From assembly GCA_964442435.1 (NCBI GenBank), contig CAYTZG010000016.1:1-40798 (forward strand): a DNA stretch of 40,798 nt, written 5' to 3'. This document shows, piece after piece, positions 1 through 7,593 of this stretch (its first letter is position 1; each line of letters opens with the position of its first letter). The DNA is from CAMXAS01 sp964442435 (GTDB lineage Bacteria; Bacteroidota; Bacteroidia; Bacteroidales; P3). The position numbers were made by a program, and so were the translations under genes. The notes beneath the pieces are model-generated. The model saw only the letters and a program-made list of their open reading frames with translations. It searched no databases and was not told the DNA's origin.

Positions 1-6
1 AATCCT

Positions 7-38
7 CAAAGATAGTAAAAATACGATAGACCGCCAAG
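7..38 (-). promoter_or_regulatory. Candidate promoter for a minus-strand gene beyond the left edge
   Basis: Read on the minus strand, TATCTTTG (7-14) fits the Bacteroidota -7 box TAnnTTTG. CTTG (35-38) lies 20 bases upstream, one base off the -33 box TTTG. It would drive a gene outside the window, which cannot be checked here. Confidence 0.4.
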
Positions 39-48
39 TGGGGCGGCC
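29..48 (-). terminator. Possible terminator of the carboxyltransferase operon
   Basis: CCGCC (31-35) pairs with GGCGG (42-46) around a 6-base loop, just past the stop of the DUF486 gene. On the minus strand the stem is followed by TCTATCGTATTTTT. The stem is short and the T-run is interrupted, so this is a weak call. Confidence 0.35.
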
Positions 49-49
49 G

Positions 50-442
50 CTACTTTTTGAATACCAAGGCCACGGCGGCAAAGACCAGCACCAAGGCCAA
101 GGCGTGGTTCCAGCGCAGGTTTTCCTTGAAAAGCAAGGCCGAAAAAACGACGAAAACCAACAGCGTGATGGCTTCCTGAATGATTTTGAGTTGATAGAGG
201 GTAAAAGGCCCGCCGTTGCCCTTGAAGCCGAGGCGGTTGGCAGGTACCTGACAGCAATATTCGAAAAAGGCGATGCCCCAACTGAGCAGAATCAACAGTA
301 CGAGCGGCGTGGGGGAAGCCGCCTTGTCGGTATTGGCCACGGCATCGGCCGCCGGCTTACCCCACTTCAAGTGCCCGTACCATGCAAACGTCATGAAGAT
401 GTTGGAACACAGCAAAAGCAGTATCGTGGAAAGTCCTCTCAT
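50..442 (-). CDS. DMT-family (DUF486) small membrane protein
   Basis: This 130-residue protein has four hydrophobic segments at about residues 1-20, 45-65, 88-106 and 112-128. The usual DUF486 features are visible: an N-terminal NIFMTFAWYGHLK stretch, a central FFEYCCQVPANRLG, and FTLYQLKIIQE before the third segment. DUF486 proteins are about 110-130 residues long, belong to the drug/metabolite transporter superfamily and have no established substrate. The start codon overlaps the stop of the upstream biotin carrier gene by ATGA (439-442), so the two are probably translationally coupled. A link to carboxylation chemistry is not evident; co-transcription may be incidental. Confidence 0.88.
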   Translation of the reverse strand: MRGLSTILLLLCSNIFMTFAWYGHLKWGKPAADAVANTDKAASPTPLVLLILLSWGIAFFEYCCQVPANRLGFKGNGGPFTLYQLKIIQEAITLLVFVVFSALLFKENLRWNHALALVLVFAAVALVFKK

Positions 443-795
443 TTCAACGCCACGAGCAATGTGTTCTTCGGCACGCTTTCGCCCACCTTCACCGCTATTT
501 TATCCACCACGCCGCTTACGGGCGCCAGCAGTTCGTTGTTCATCTTCATGGCGTCCAGCACGAGCAGTTTGTCGCCCTTGGCCACGCGGTCGCCCGGCGC
601 CACAAAGAATTTCCGCACCGTGCCCGGCATGAAAGCCAATACGTGATACGGATTCTTCGGCACGTAAGGCTTTTGGTTCTTATATTTGGCCGGCAACGTG
701 GTCTTATATATCGACCCGCCTATCTCAAGGCTTTCCGCCACGATATCCGCATCGTTCGCTTCCACGACCGCCGGTTTCTGTTCCTTTTTTGACAT
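439..795 (-). CDS. Biotin carboxyl carrier protein (mmdC/PccA-carrier-like)
   Basis: This 118-residue acyl-CoA carboxylase/decarboxylase carrier ends in a biotinyl domain (about residues 52-118) with the attachment motif DAMKM. Lys84 is the predicted biotinylated residue, and the PxxG elements of the family fold surround it (MPGTV, APVSG). The N-terminal 50 residues are charged and of low complexity. The gene lies 94 bases downstream of the carboxyltransferase gene, the usual arrangement for methylmalonyl-CoA decarboxylase or propionyl-CoA carboxylase carriers in Bacteroidales. No biotin carboxylase gene and no OadB-type membrane subunit is in the window, so the overall reaction cannot be fixed. 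The 94-base gap has no room for an OadG-like gamma subunit. Confidence 0.88.
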   Translation of the reverse strand: MSKKEQKPAVVEANDADIVAESLEIGGSIYKTTLPAKYKNQKPYVPKNPYHVLAFMPGTVRKFFVAPGDRVAKGDKLLVLDAMKMNNELLAPVSGVVDKIAVKVGESVPKNTLLVALK

Positions 796-889
796 AACTT
801 TAGGATATGGTTAGTGTTCAAGGCTTCTTTTTCACGGGGCACGGTGCGGCAACCCGCCGGGCCGCCGCATCCGTCTCCCGCGCCGTCTG

Positions 890-2434
890 TTAAAACGGCG
901 GAATGCCATGCTTGCGGTCGGGTACGGCCTCCGATTTGTTGTGCGATATATCGAGCGCGTGGATGACGAACGACCGCGTCTGTTCGGGCGCGATAACGGC
1001 ATCGACATAGCCGTAGGCCGCCGCCACGTAAGGATTCGCGAACTTCTCCTTGTATTCCTCGATTTTCTGCTGCCGCATCTTCTCCTGGTCTTCGGCCTCC
1101 ATGATTTCCTTGCGGAAGATGATGTTGGCCGCGCCTTCCGAACCCATGACGGCGATTTCGGCCGTGGGCCACGCAAACACGAAGTCGGCGCGCAGGTGGC
1201 TCGAACACATCGCGATATAGCCGCCACCGTAGGCTTTTCTCAAAATAACCGTAATCTTGGGCACCGTCGCTTCCGAATAGGCATACAGGATTTTGGCGCC
1301 GTGACGGATAACGCCCGCGTGTTCCTGATCCACGCCCGGCAGGTAGCCCGGCAGGTCCACGAGCGTGACGAGCGGAATGTTGAACGCGTCGCAGTAGCGG
1401 ATAAAGCGCGCGCATTTGTCGGAGCTGTCCACGTCCAGAACGCCGGCCATGACGAGGGGCTGGTTGGCCACGAAGCCCACCGTTTGGCCGTCCATACGGC
1501 CGAAGCCCACCACGATGTTGGCGGCGAACAGCGCCTGCACTTCCAGAAATTCGGAGTCGTCCACAATGGCCTTGATGATGTTGCGCACGTCGTAAGGCTT
1601 GCGCGGGTCGGACGGCACGATGCTACCGATTTTGAACGTCTTTTGCGGCAGTTTGGGCGTAAAGGCGTCGGCCTTCTTCGTATTGTTCCAAGGCACGAAG
1701 CTTACGAGCGACTTGATTTGCTCAAAGCATTCCTGTTCGCTTTCGGCAAAGAAATGCGCGTTGCCCGTAATCTCGGCGTGCGTCCGCGCACCGCCCAAGT
1801 CTTCCTGCGAAATCTCTTCGCCCAGCACCGATTTGATGACGTCGGGGCCCGTGATGAACATCTTGGAAATCTTGTCCACCACAAACACGAAGTCGGTCAA
1901 CGCGGGCGAATAGACCGCACCGCCGGCGCAGGGGCCCAGAATGACGGAAATCTGCGGGATGACGCCCGAAGCCTGCGTGTTGCGGTAGAAAATCTCGCCG
2001 TAGCCGGCCAAGGCGTTGACGCCTTCTTGAATACGCGCGCCGCCGGAGTCGTTGATGCCGATGATGGGCACCTTCAGCTTCATCGCATGATCCATGATCT
2101 TGCAGATTTTCTTGGCGTGCATATAGCCGAGCGAACCGCCGGCCACCGTAAAGTCCTGCGCATAGATGCAGACAGGATAGTTATTGATGGTACCCGTACC
2201 CGTTACGACACCGTCGCCGGGCAGATACTTTTTGTCCATGCCGAAATCCTTGCCGGAGTGTTCCACGAACAGGTCGTATTCATGAAAACTTCCCGGATCC
2301 AGAATGGCAAGAATGCGTTCACGCGCCGTCAGTTTCCCGCCGGCTTTCTGTTTTTCAATCGCTTTGGAGCCACCGCCCGACAAAGCGTTTTCCATACGTG
2401 TCCGCAAGTCTGTTGTCTTCTCTTTAATCGACAT
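890..2434 (-). CDS. mmdA: Acyl-CoA carboxyltransferase (methylmalonyl-CoA decarboxylase alpha / propionyl-CoA carboxylase beta)
   Basis: This 514-residue protein has the normal length for the PccB/MmdA family and two crotonase-like halves. In the N-terminal half, SGGARIQEG (130-138) and GPCAGGAVYSPA (167-178) form the acyl-CoA and oxyanion elements. The C-terminal half contains DLPGYLPGVDQEHAGVIRHG and AYGGGYIAM. It transfers a carboxyl group between biotin and propionyl/methylmalonyl-CoA in the cytoplasm. In Bacteroidales this chemistry is used in the succinate-to-propionate route. It is first of three minus-strand genes (carboxyltransferase, biotin carrier, DUF486). Family assignment is firm; the decarboxylase versus carboxylase direction is inferred. 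A near-match to a -7 box, TATCTTCG, lies upstream at 2486-2493. Confidence 0.92.
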   Translation of the reverse strand: MSIKEKTTDLRTRMENALSGGGSKAIEKQKAGGKLTARERILAILDPGSFHEYDLFVEHSGKDFGMDKKYLPGDGVVTGTGTINNYPVCIYAQDFTVAGGSLGYMHAKKICKIMDHAMKLKVPIIGINDSGGARIQEGVNALAGYGEIFYRNTQASGVIPQISVILGPCAGGAVYSPALTDFVFVVDKISKMFITGPDVIKSVLGEEISQEDLGGARTHAEITGNAHFFAESEQECFEQIKSLVSFVPWNNTKKADAFTPKLPQKTFKIGSIVPSDPRKPYDVRNIIKAIVDDSEFLEVQALFAANIVVGFGRMDGQTVGFVANQPLVMAGVLDVDSSDKCARFIRYCDAFNIPLVTLVDLPGYLPGVDQEHAGVIRHGAKILYAYSEATVPKITVILRKAYGGGYIAMCSSHLRADFVFAWPTAEIAVMGSEGAANIIFRKEIMEAEDQEKMRQQKIEEYKEKFANPYVAAAYGYVDAVIAPEQTRSFVIHALDISHNKSEAVPDRKHGIPPF

Positions 2435-2659
2435 AAAGGCTTGTTTTTTAGTTTTTTGTTTTTGCGCTCTTTGTCAAAAGCAGAACGAAGATAGCACTTT
2501 TTTTCGGTTCGGCCTTTATGGCGTTTCCGCACTTTGTTAAAATTTGTTAAATCCGGAAGCGGGGTAGTCGCCGTTTAAGTCGCAACAACAGCGTTCTACA
2601 AATTTCCAAGTCTGTTTTCAGGGAAAATCATCATTTTTTTAACAATTTTTAACATTTCG
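2435..2659. other. Gene-free divergent region with paired AT-rich inverted repeats
   Basis: No credible gene is seen between the carboxyltransferase and the small lipoprotein. Two 16-base segments, 2536-2551 (GTTAAAATTTGTTAAA) and 2638-2653 (TTTAACAATTTTTAAC), are reverse complements of each other with one mismatch. Each also contains two GTTAA/TTAAC half-sites. They could be operators for the flanking promoters or just AT-rich DNA. Confidence 0.4.
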
Positions 2660-2691
2660 TTTGGCACTATGATTTTTTTATCTTATTTTTG
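2660..2691 (+). promoter_or_regulatory. Bacteroidota-type promoter of the small lipoprotein
   Basis: TTTG at 2660-2663 and TATTTTTG at 2684-2691 are 20 bases apart, an exact match to the TTTG/TAnnTTTG consensus. Transcription would start near 2698, leaving a leader of about 70 bases before the ATG at 2768. Confidence 0.7.
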
Positions 2692-2767
2692 TGCCGTTTA
2701 AAAGGTGGATTTTGAGGAAAAGACGCCTTGCAATGACCGAATAACCATTTAAAATATTTTAAATACC

Positions 2768-2953
2768 ATGAAAAAAGTAATGTTTGTTTTGGCTGTAGCC
2801 AGCATGTTCGCTCTCTGCAGCTGCAAAAGCAACCAGCCGGCTGAAGAAGTAGAAGCCGTTGAAACGGAAGTAGTAGCTGAAGAAGGCGTATGCCCCGATG
2901 CTGAAGCTGCTGCTGAAGAAGTTCCCGCTGAAGAAGTTGTAGTAGCTGAATAA
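2768..2953 (+). CDS. Small acidic lipoprotein
   Basis: This is a 61-residue protein with a lipoprotein signal peptide. MKK is followed by a hydrophobic core and the lipobox-like LCSC, putting the lipidated cysteine at about residue 19. The mature part (about 42 residues) is almost entirely Glu, Val and Ala, with repeated AEEV-like units and a single further cysteine in GVCPD. It has a strong promoter upstream and a strong terminator right after it, so it is a stand-alone, probably well-expressed unit. Short acidic lipoproteins of this type are common in Bacteroidales genomes and mostly uncharacterised. The function is unknown; a surface or periplasmic charge or metal role would be speculation. 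Confidence 0.8.
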   Translation: MKKVMFVLAVASMFALCSCKSNQPAEEVEAVETEVVAEEGVCPDAEAAAEEVPAEEVVVAE

Positions 2954-2968
2954 TTTTAGTCACTACAT

Positions 2969-3005
2969 AAAAAAAGCGGCTCTGCGAAAGTGGAGCCGCT
3001 TTTTT
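2969..3005. terminator. Bidirectional intrinsic terminator
   Basis: AGCGGCTC (2975-2982) pairs perfectly with GAGCCGCT (2993-3000) around a 10-base loop. An A-run lies before and a T-run after, so it can end both the plus-strand lipoprotein transcript and the converging minus-strand riboflavin kinase transcript. Confidence 0.85.
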
Positions 3006-3025
3006 GTTGCCCTCCGCGGGCGCTT

Positions 3026-3400
3026 TCAATCCCGTGCGGCCTGCGCCGCGTCTTCCGCCAACTGGGCCTTCAGGGCCGCCACATCCGCAAACCGGCGTTC
3101 CTCACGCAGTTTCCGCCGTAACGTTACCTGCAACGTCTTTCCGTACAAGTCGCCTGAAAAATCCAACAGATGCGCTTCAATCGTACACGCTTGGCCCGCA
3201 AAGGTCGGGCGGTGGCCGATGTTGAGCATGGCGCGGTAGGTTTCGGGACGTCCCTCCACACGGACGTCGGCGGCATAGACGCCTTTTTCAAGGCCCAATG
3301 CCGCCGCATCCACATCCATGTTGGCCGTGGGGAAGCCCAAGGTGCGCCCTATCCGCTCGCCCGACACGACCTTGCCGCTGAAAGACTGCAATTCCCGCAC
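3026..3400 (-). CDS. Stand-alone riboflavin kinase domain protein
   Basis: This 124-residue protein corresponds to only the C-terminal riboflavin kinase half of RibF (FMN from riboflavin and ATP). Visible motifs are GRTLGFPTAN (18-27), NIGHRPTF (60-67) and EAHLLDF (75-81), where Glu75 is the expected catalytic base, followed by GDLYG. The FAD synthetase half usual in bacterial RibF (about 310 residues in total) is absent. The start is GTG at 3400; no ATG is available between it and the sppA stop. The gene begins 9 bases after the sppA stop and in the same reading frame, separated by one TAA plus three codons. Kinase assignment is confident. Whether a full RibF exists elsewhere is not visible. 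Confidence 0.87.
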   Translation of the reverse strand: MRELQSFSGKVVSGERIGRTLGFPTANMDVDAAALGLEKGVYAADVRVEGRPETYRAMLNIGHRPTFAGQACTIEAHLLDFSGDLYGKTLQVTLRRKLREERRFADVAALKAQLAEDAAQAARD

Positions 3401-3409
3401 GGCTATCGT

Positions 3410-5188
3410 TTATTCGGTTACCAAGCCGTAAGGCATACGGGCCCAAACCACCATGCCGTTGGCTTTCTTCACGTCGTTCACCGTCCGGTAAAGCAAGGAC
3501 GCCTCCGGGCCGATTTCTTCGGTCAGCGCGCGCGTCACCTTGTCGGCACGCATCTCCGTCAGGCTCTCCAACACCATTTCGTAGGTCGATTTCTGCTTGG
3601 GATATTCGGCCACCTTGTATCGTTCCAGACCGACTTTTTCCGCCGCATAGGCGATGGCGTCTTCCAAGCCGCCCAGTTCGTCCACGAGGCCCACGCGCAG
3701 ACCGTCCGTACCGCTCCATACGCGGCCTTGGCCGATGCTGTCAACGGCCGCCGTACTCATGCCACGGCCTTTGGCTACCTTGGTGATGAAGCCTTTGTAT
3801 ATATTTTCTACGCCGCTCTGTTGCAGCTCCCGTTCGCCCGGCGTCATGGCGCGCATAAGCGAGGGCGAGCCGGCATAGGGGTGCGTCTTTACGCCGTCGG
3901 CATGAACGCCGATGCGTTTCATCGTCTTGCCCACGTTGGGAATCATGCCGAACACACCGATCGAACCCGTCAGCGTGGTGGGTTGCGCAAAGATACGGTC
4001 GGCCGCGCACGAGATATAGTAGCCGCCCGAAGCCGCATACGAGCCGAACGAGGCCACCAACGGTTTCTTGGCCTTGGCGTTCAGCACCTCGTGGTAGATG
4101 ATGTCGCTCGTCAGCACCGAGCCGCCCGGCGAGTTGACACGCAACACGATGGCTTTCACTTTCTCATCGTCGGCGGCTTCTTTCAGCGCCTTGACGATGT
4201 TCTCCGTGCCGATTTCCGTTTCACTGCCCTTGCCCAGGCCGATTTCGCCATTGGCGTAGATGACGGCGATTTTGTCGGTCGTCTTTACCATCGGTTCGGG
4301 AATGGCGGCATAGTCGGCTATCGAAATCATTTTAAGGTCGTCTTCCTCTTCCACGTCCATCTTGTCGAGCAGGATGGCCGTAAAGCCGTCGGCCGGCGTC
4401 ACGAGGTCAATCATGCCGTGCGCCAACGCCTGTTCGGGGAACATACCATAGACTTCGGAGGCCGCTTCGTCCACCGCCGCGCGGCTGAGGTTGCGGCCGG
4501 CGGCCACGTCCTCGGCGATGCGGTTCCAAACCGAGTGCGCCAAACGGTCGTATTGCTCGCGGTTGGCCGGGCTCATCTCGTTTTGGATATACGGTTCCAC
4601 CGCGCTCTTGAACTTGCCGTGACGCAGAATCTGCATCTCCACGCCTATTTTATTAAGCAGTTCCTTATAAAACAGGACGTTCATGCTGATGCCCCGGAAA
4701 TCGACCGAGCCTTCCGGCTGCAGCGCGATGGTGTCGGCCACCGTCGCGAGCCAGTAAAGGTTCTGCGCGTACATATCGGCATAGGCGTAGATGAACTTGC
4801 CGCTCTCCTTGAAGTCGGCCAAGACCGTGCGCAGCTCCTCCGTATTGGCCGCCGAAATGGCCGCGCTCAAACCCGGACGGAACACGATGCCTTTGATTTG
4901 GTCGTCCGTCTTGGCGCGGCGGATGGCCTTGAGGAGCGTATTCAAGTCGGTCGGCTTGTTCTTGTTGCCCGACTTGAGGTAATTCATCGGGTTGTTGCTG
5001 ACCCGTTCGGCCACGCCCGTGGTCAATTCCACGTTCAAAACGGTCGGCTCTTTGAGGGGCGGATGCGTTTCATCGCCCAAAGAAGCCACCATGCCGCCCA
5101 CAATCGCCAACGCGATGAGCGTCCACAGCAACGCGAACAACAGGAATCCAACCATGGATCCGAACACGATTTTGAAAAAACTTTTCAT
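3410..5188 (-). CDS. sppA: Signal peptide peptidase SppA, long (67K) type
   Basis: This 592-residue serine protease has an N-terminal membrane anchor (about residues 9-36) and the tandem S49 domain structure of the long SppA type. The predicted catalytic lysine is Lys194 in GKFKSAVEPY. The nucleophile is Ser387 in SYAASGGYY, matching the Lys209/Ser409 dyad of E. coli SppA. LRVNSPGGS (349-357) and TGSIGVFG form the substrate-binding parts. It degrades remnant signal peptides in the inner membrane with the active site on the periplasmic side. A riboflavin kinase domain follows almost immediately in the same frame. A -7-like box lies just upstream of the ATG. Confidence 0.95.
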   Translation of the reverse strand: MKSFFKIVFGSMVGFLLFALLWTLIALAIVGGMVASLGDETHPPLKEPTVLNVELTTGVAERVSNNPMNYLKSGNKNKPTDLNTLLKAIRRAKTDDQIKGIVFRPGLSAAISAANTEELRTVLADFKESGKFIYAYADMYAQNLYWLATVADTIALQPEGSVDFRGISMNVLFYKELLNKIGVEMQILRHGKFKSAVEPYIQNEMSPANREQYDRLAHSVWNRIAEDVAAGRNLSRAAVDEAASEVYGMFPEQALAHGMIDLVTPADGFTAILLDKMDVEEEDDLKMISIADYAAIPEPMVKTTDKIAVIYANGEIGLGKGSETEIGTENIVKALKEAADDEKVKAIVLRVNSPGGSVLTSDIIYHEVLNAKAKKPLVASFGSYAASGGYYISCAADRIFAQPTTLTGSIGVFGMIPNVGKTMKRIGVHADGVKTHPYAGSPSLMRAMTPGERELQQSGVENIYKGFITKVAKGRGMSTAAVDSIGQGRVWSGTDGLRVGLVDELGGLEDAIAYAAEKVGLERYKVAEYPKQKSTYEMVLESLTEMRADKVTRALTEEIGPEASLLYRTVNDVKKANGMVVWARMPYGLVTE

Positions 5189-5226
5189 GATATAAAGGTA
5201 TTAAAAGGTCTGTCTCATTAGACGCG

Positions 5227-5234
5227 CAAAGGTA
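5227..5234 (-). promoter_or_regulatory. Candidate -7 box of sppA
   Basis: On the minus strand this reads TACCTTTG, an exact TAnnTTTG match about 40 bases before the sppA ATG. No clear -33 TTTG lies at the expected distance. Confidence 0.45.
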
Positions 5235-5242
5235 GCGAAAAA

Positions 5243-6169
5243 TTACCGTTTTGATAAAAAAGATTGCAGAACCGGCACGAAGCCGTCCTCGATATAGGCC
5301 GGGATATATTCGGTTCGGCAACGTTCGCAGAGCCGCCGCAGGGCCGTCTGCCGTTCGGCTTGCCGTTCCACATAGGCTTCGCGTATATGGTGCGGGTTGA
5401 CGCGCACTTCCTGCCCCGTCTCCATATCCACAAAGCGGTAGGGGCGGTTCTCGTAACGCAGTTCCGTTTCCTTCTCGCGGCTTTGTACGTGAAACAGCAA
5501 CACCTCGTGCTGGCGGTAGCGCAGATGCTGCAAGGCGGCCGTCAGGCCGGCCGGGTCATCCGCCGTCCGGTCGAACATATCCGAGAAAACCACCACCATC
5601 GAACGCTTGTGCATCTTTTCGGCCAGCAGGTGCAGCACCGGTATGATGTCTGTCGTCTGCCGATAGACCGGCTCCCCCGCCTGTCCGTACCAATACGACA
5701 GCCTGTCCATCAGATAATGCCAATGCACCGCGCCCGACTTGCATTCCGACGCAAACGTCAGTTCGTCTGAAAAAGCGTTCAGACTTATCGCATCCCGCTG
5801 TTTGTAAAGCAGATAACTCAGCGAGGCCGCCGCGCCTATGGCAAAACGCAGTTTGTTGACCCCTTCCGCCACCGTATTCACGGGCGGGAAGAACATCGAC
5901 GACGAACGGTCCAACAGCAGATGGCAGCGCATATTCGTCTCCTCGCTGTATTTCTTCGTAAAGAGACGGTCGGTGCGCGCATACAGCCGCCAGTCCACGT
6001 GCCGCGTGTCCTCGCCCGTATTGTAGGGCCGGTGTTCGGCGAATTCCACCGAAAAGCCGTGGAACGGGCTTTGGTGCAGGCCCGTCAGAAAGCCCTCCAC
6101 CACCGATTTGGCCAGCAACTCCAAGTTGCCGAGCCCGTTCTGCAGATAGGGGATAAACGTCTTTTCCAT
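5243..6169 (-). CDS. DUF58 / von Willebrand A-like protein
   Basis: This 308-residue protein has the DUF58 signature RPYNTGEDTRHVDWRLYART near residues 47-66. It is followed by a VWA-like fold with a MIDAS-type DxSxS at Asp87, Ser89 and Ser91 (LLLDRSSSM). A second acidic strand, VVVFSDMFDR, follows near residue 173. DUF58 proteins usually sit beside MoxR ATPases and Bat proteins in stress or maturation operons; neither is nearby here. No membrane segment or signal peptide is evident, so it is probably cytoplasmic. The gene lies downstream of trxA with a hairpin terminator between them. No clear promoter of its own was found, so expression may depend on read-through. Confidence 0.87.
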   Translation of the reverse strand: MEKTFIPYLQNGLGNLELLAKSVVEGFLTGLHQSPFHGFSVEFAEHRPYNTGEDTRHVDWRLYARTDRLFTKKYSEETNMRCHLLLDRSSSMFFPPVNTVAEGVNKLRFAIGAAASLSYLLYKQRDAISLNAFSDELTFASECKSGAVHWHYLMDRLSYWYGQAGEPVYRQTTDIIPVLHLLAEKMHKRSMVVVFSDMFDRTADDPAGLTAALQHLRYRQHEVLLFHVQSREKETELRYENRPYRFVDMETGQEVRVNPHHIREAYVERQAERQTALRRLCERCRTEYIPAYIEDGFVPVLQSFLSKR

Positions 6170-6196
6170 GTCTGACTTGCTGAATGCGTTGCCATG

Positions 6197-6234
6197 AAAA
6201 AAGGCAATACGCCTGACGACCTATTGCCTTTTTT
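6197..6234 (-). terminator. Intrinsic terminator after trxA
   Basis: AAAAAAGGCAATA (6197-6209) is the reverse complement of TATTGCCTTTTTT (6222-6234), with a 12-base loop. The perfect stem with flanking A/T runs would stop trxA transcription before the DUF58 gene. The hairpin is symmetrical and could work on either strand. Confidence 0.8.
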
Positions 6235-6262
6235 CGATGCCGTATGGCATGAACCGCGCGAC

Positions 6263-6580
6263 TTACAGCTGCGCGTCCAGTTTGCTTACCAAATCGCTCT
6301 TGGACGTTTTGCCAACCTGTTTGTCAACCACTTCGCCGTTCTTGATGAACAGAATCGTCGGAATGTTGCGGATGCCGTATTTTTTCGTAACGGCGGGGCA
6401 TTCGTCCACATTGACCTTGCCTACGACGGCTTTGCCCTGGTATTCGTTGGCGATTTCCTCAATCGAGGGGCCGAGCGCCAAGCAGGGGCCGCACCACTGC
6501 GCCCAAAAATCCACCATCGCCACTTTGTCCGATTTCAATACCAATTCTTCGAAATTGGCATCCGTAAATGTCTGTGCCAT
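6263..6580 (-). CDS. trxA: Thioredoxin
   Basis: This is a 105-residue classical cytoplasmic thioredoxin. The redox site WCGPC has Cys30 and Cys33, preceded by VDFWAQ, and the cis-proline motif is RNIPT. There is no signal peptide, so it is the general disulfide reductase recycled by thioredoxin reductase. It appears to be a single-gene unit with its own promoter upstream and a hairpin terminator downstream. One small deviation is WAQWCGPC, where most thioredoxins have WAEWCGPC or WAPWCGPC. Confidence 0.95.
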   Translation of the reverse strand: MAQTFTDANFEELVLKSDKVAMVDFWAQWCGPCLALGPSIEEIANEYQGKAVVGKVNVDECPAVTKKYGIRNIPTILFIKNGEVVDKQVGKTSKSDLVSKLDAQL

Positions 6581-6633
6581 AACTATAATTGTTTGATTGT
6601 TTGTATTTTCGTCAAAAACGGCCGTACCGTATG

Positions 6634-6663
6634 CAAATATAGCGATAAAAGCCGAATTACAAA
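6634..6663 (-). promoter_or_regulatory. Promoter of trxA
   Basis: On the minus strand TTTG (6660-6663) and TATATTTG (6634-6641) are 18 bases apart, close to the Bacteroidota consensus. The leader to the trxA ATG would be about 45-50 bases. Confidence 0.6.
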
Positions 6664-6684
6664 ATACGGAAATCGCGATTCGGT

Positions 6685-6715
6685 TTTGCCAAATAGGATT
6701 TTATTGGTAATTTCG
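6685..6715 (+). promoter_or_regulatory. Candidate promoter of the hydrolase-cstA unit
   Basis: TTTG at 6685-6688 and TAATTTCG at 6708-6715 are 19 bases apart, with one mismatch in the -7 box. Transcription would begin near 6722, which excludes the GTG at 6720 and favours the ATG at 6738 as the hydrolase start. Confidence 0.5.
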
Positions 6716-6737
6716 TTGGGTGGAATACAATAAGGCT

Positions 6738-7574
6738 ATGGAAAGTAAATACATCGATTGGGAAGGCAAACGGCTTCATTATACGGCGGCGGGCGCGGGG
6801 CCTGCGGTGGTTCTGCTGCACGGGCTCATGGAAGGCGCCTGGGTGTGGAACGAAATGACGGCCGTGTGGTCGGCCGACCACCGCGTGTTGGCCGTTGACT
6901 TGCCCGGCCACGGCCAAAGCGAGGTTTTGGCGGAGGTGCATTCGGTGCCGCTCTGCGCGCGGACGGTGGAGGCTGTCATGCGGGCGGAGGGCGTGTCGGA
7001 AGCCGTGTTGGTGGGGCATTCGATGGGCGGTTATGTCGCTTTGGCCGTGGCCGACTTGTTTCCCGATAAGGTAAAGGGTATCGTGCTGTTCCACTCGCAG
7101 GCCGCTCAAGACGGCGAACAGGGCTTGGCTCAGCGCCGCCGCGCCATTGCGTTGCTTGAACAGGGAGGCGAGGCCAAGAAAGACTTTGTGACGCGTTTCA
7201 TGCCCACACTTTTTGCGCCGCACAACCGGGCGCATATGGCCGATAAAATCGCCGCCTTGATCGAGGGCGGGCGCGCCATGTCGCTGGAGGCGGTGTTGGC
7301 CATCCAAAAGGGGTTGGCGGAACGCGACAGCTATCTGCACGTGCTGACCGGCGGCCTGGCGTCCGCTTCAAGCGCGCCCGCCGCACCGCGCCCGCTGCCG
7401 TTCTGCTTCCTCATCGGGCGGCACGACGAGAAACAGGACGTGGGCAAGGTCATGGGGCAAGCCATGCTGTGTACACGCGCCGAAATCCTGTGGTTGCCGT
7501 GCGGTCACATGGGCTTTTGGGAAGAACCGGAAGCCTGCGCCGCCTTCGTGCACGATTTTCTGAACCGACTCTAA
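6738..7574 (+). CDS. Alpha/beta hydrolase
   Basis: This 278-residue cytoplasmic alpha/beta-hydrolase has the oxyanion HG motif LLHGLMEGAWVW near residue 27. The nucleophile elbow is GHSMGG with Ser95. A likely acid is in FLIGRHDEKQD, and the catalytic His is in LPCGHMGFWEEPE near the C-terminus. The substrate cannot be told from sequence; esterases and BioH/MhpC-like hydrolases share this pattern. I chose ATG 6738 over the in-frame GTG 6720 because the fold begins at once and because of the promoter position. cstA follows after 19 bases, so the two are probably co-transcribed. Confidence 0.9.
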   Translation: MESKYIDWEGKRLHYTAAGAGPAVVLLHGLMEGAWVWNEMTAVWSADHRVLAVDLPGHGQSEVLAEVHSVPLCARTVEAVMRAEGVSEAVLVGHSMGGYVALAVADLFPDKVKGIVLFHSQAAQDGEQGLAQRRRAIALLEQGGEAKKDFVTRFMPTLFAPHNRAHMADKIAALIEGGRAMSLEAVLAIQKGLAERDSYLHVLTGGLASASSAPAAPRPLPFCFLIGRHDEKQDVGKVMGQAMLCTRAEILWLPCGHMGFWEEPEACAAFVHDFLNRL

Positions 7575-7593
7575 ACCATCAATCCTCACTGCC

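Noticed and set aside
3170..5221. 683-codon open frame on the plus strand
   Set aside because: Opposite sppA, whose catalytic dyad is intact. Composition is that of an antisense shadow.
6194..6733. 179-codon plus-strand frame opposite trxA
   Set aside because: It begins in the trxA terminator hairpin and lies antisense to a canonical thioredoxin.
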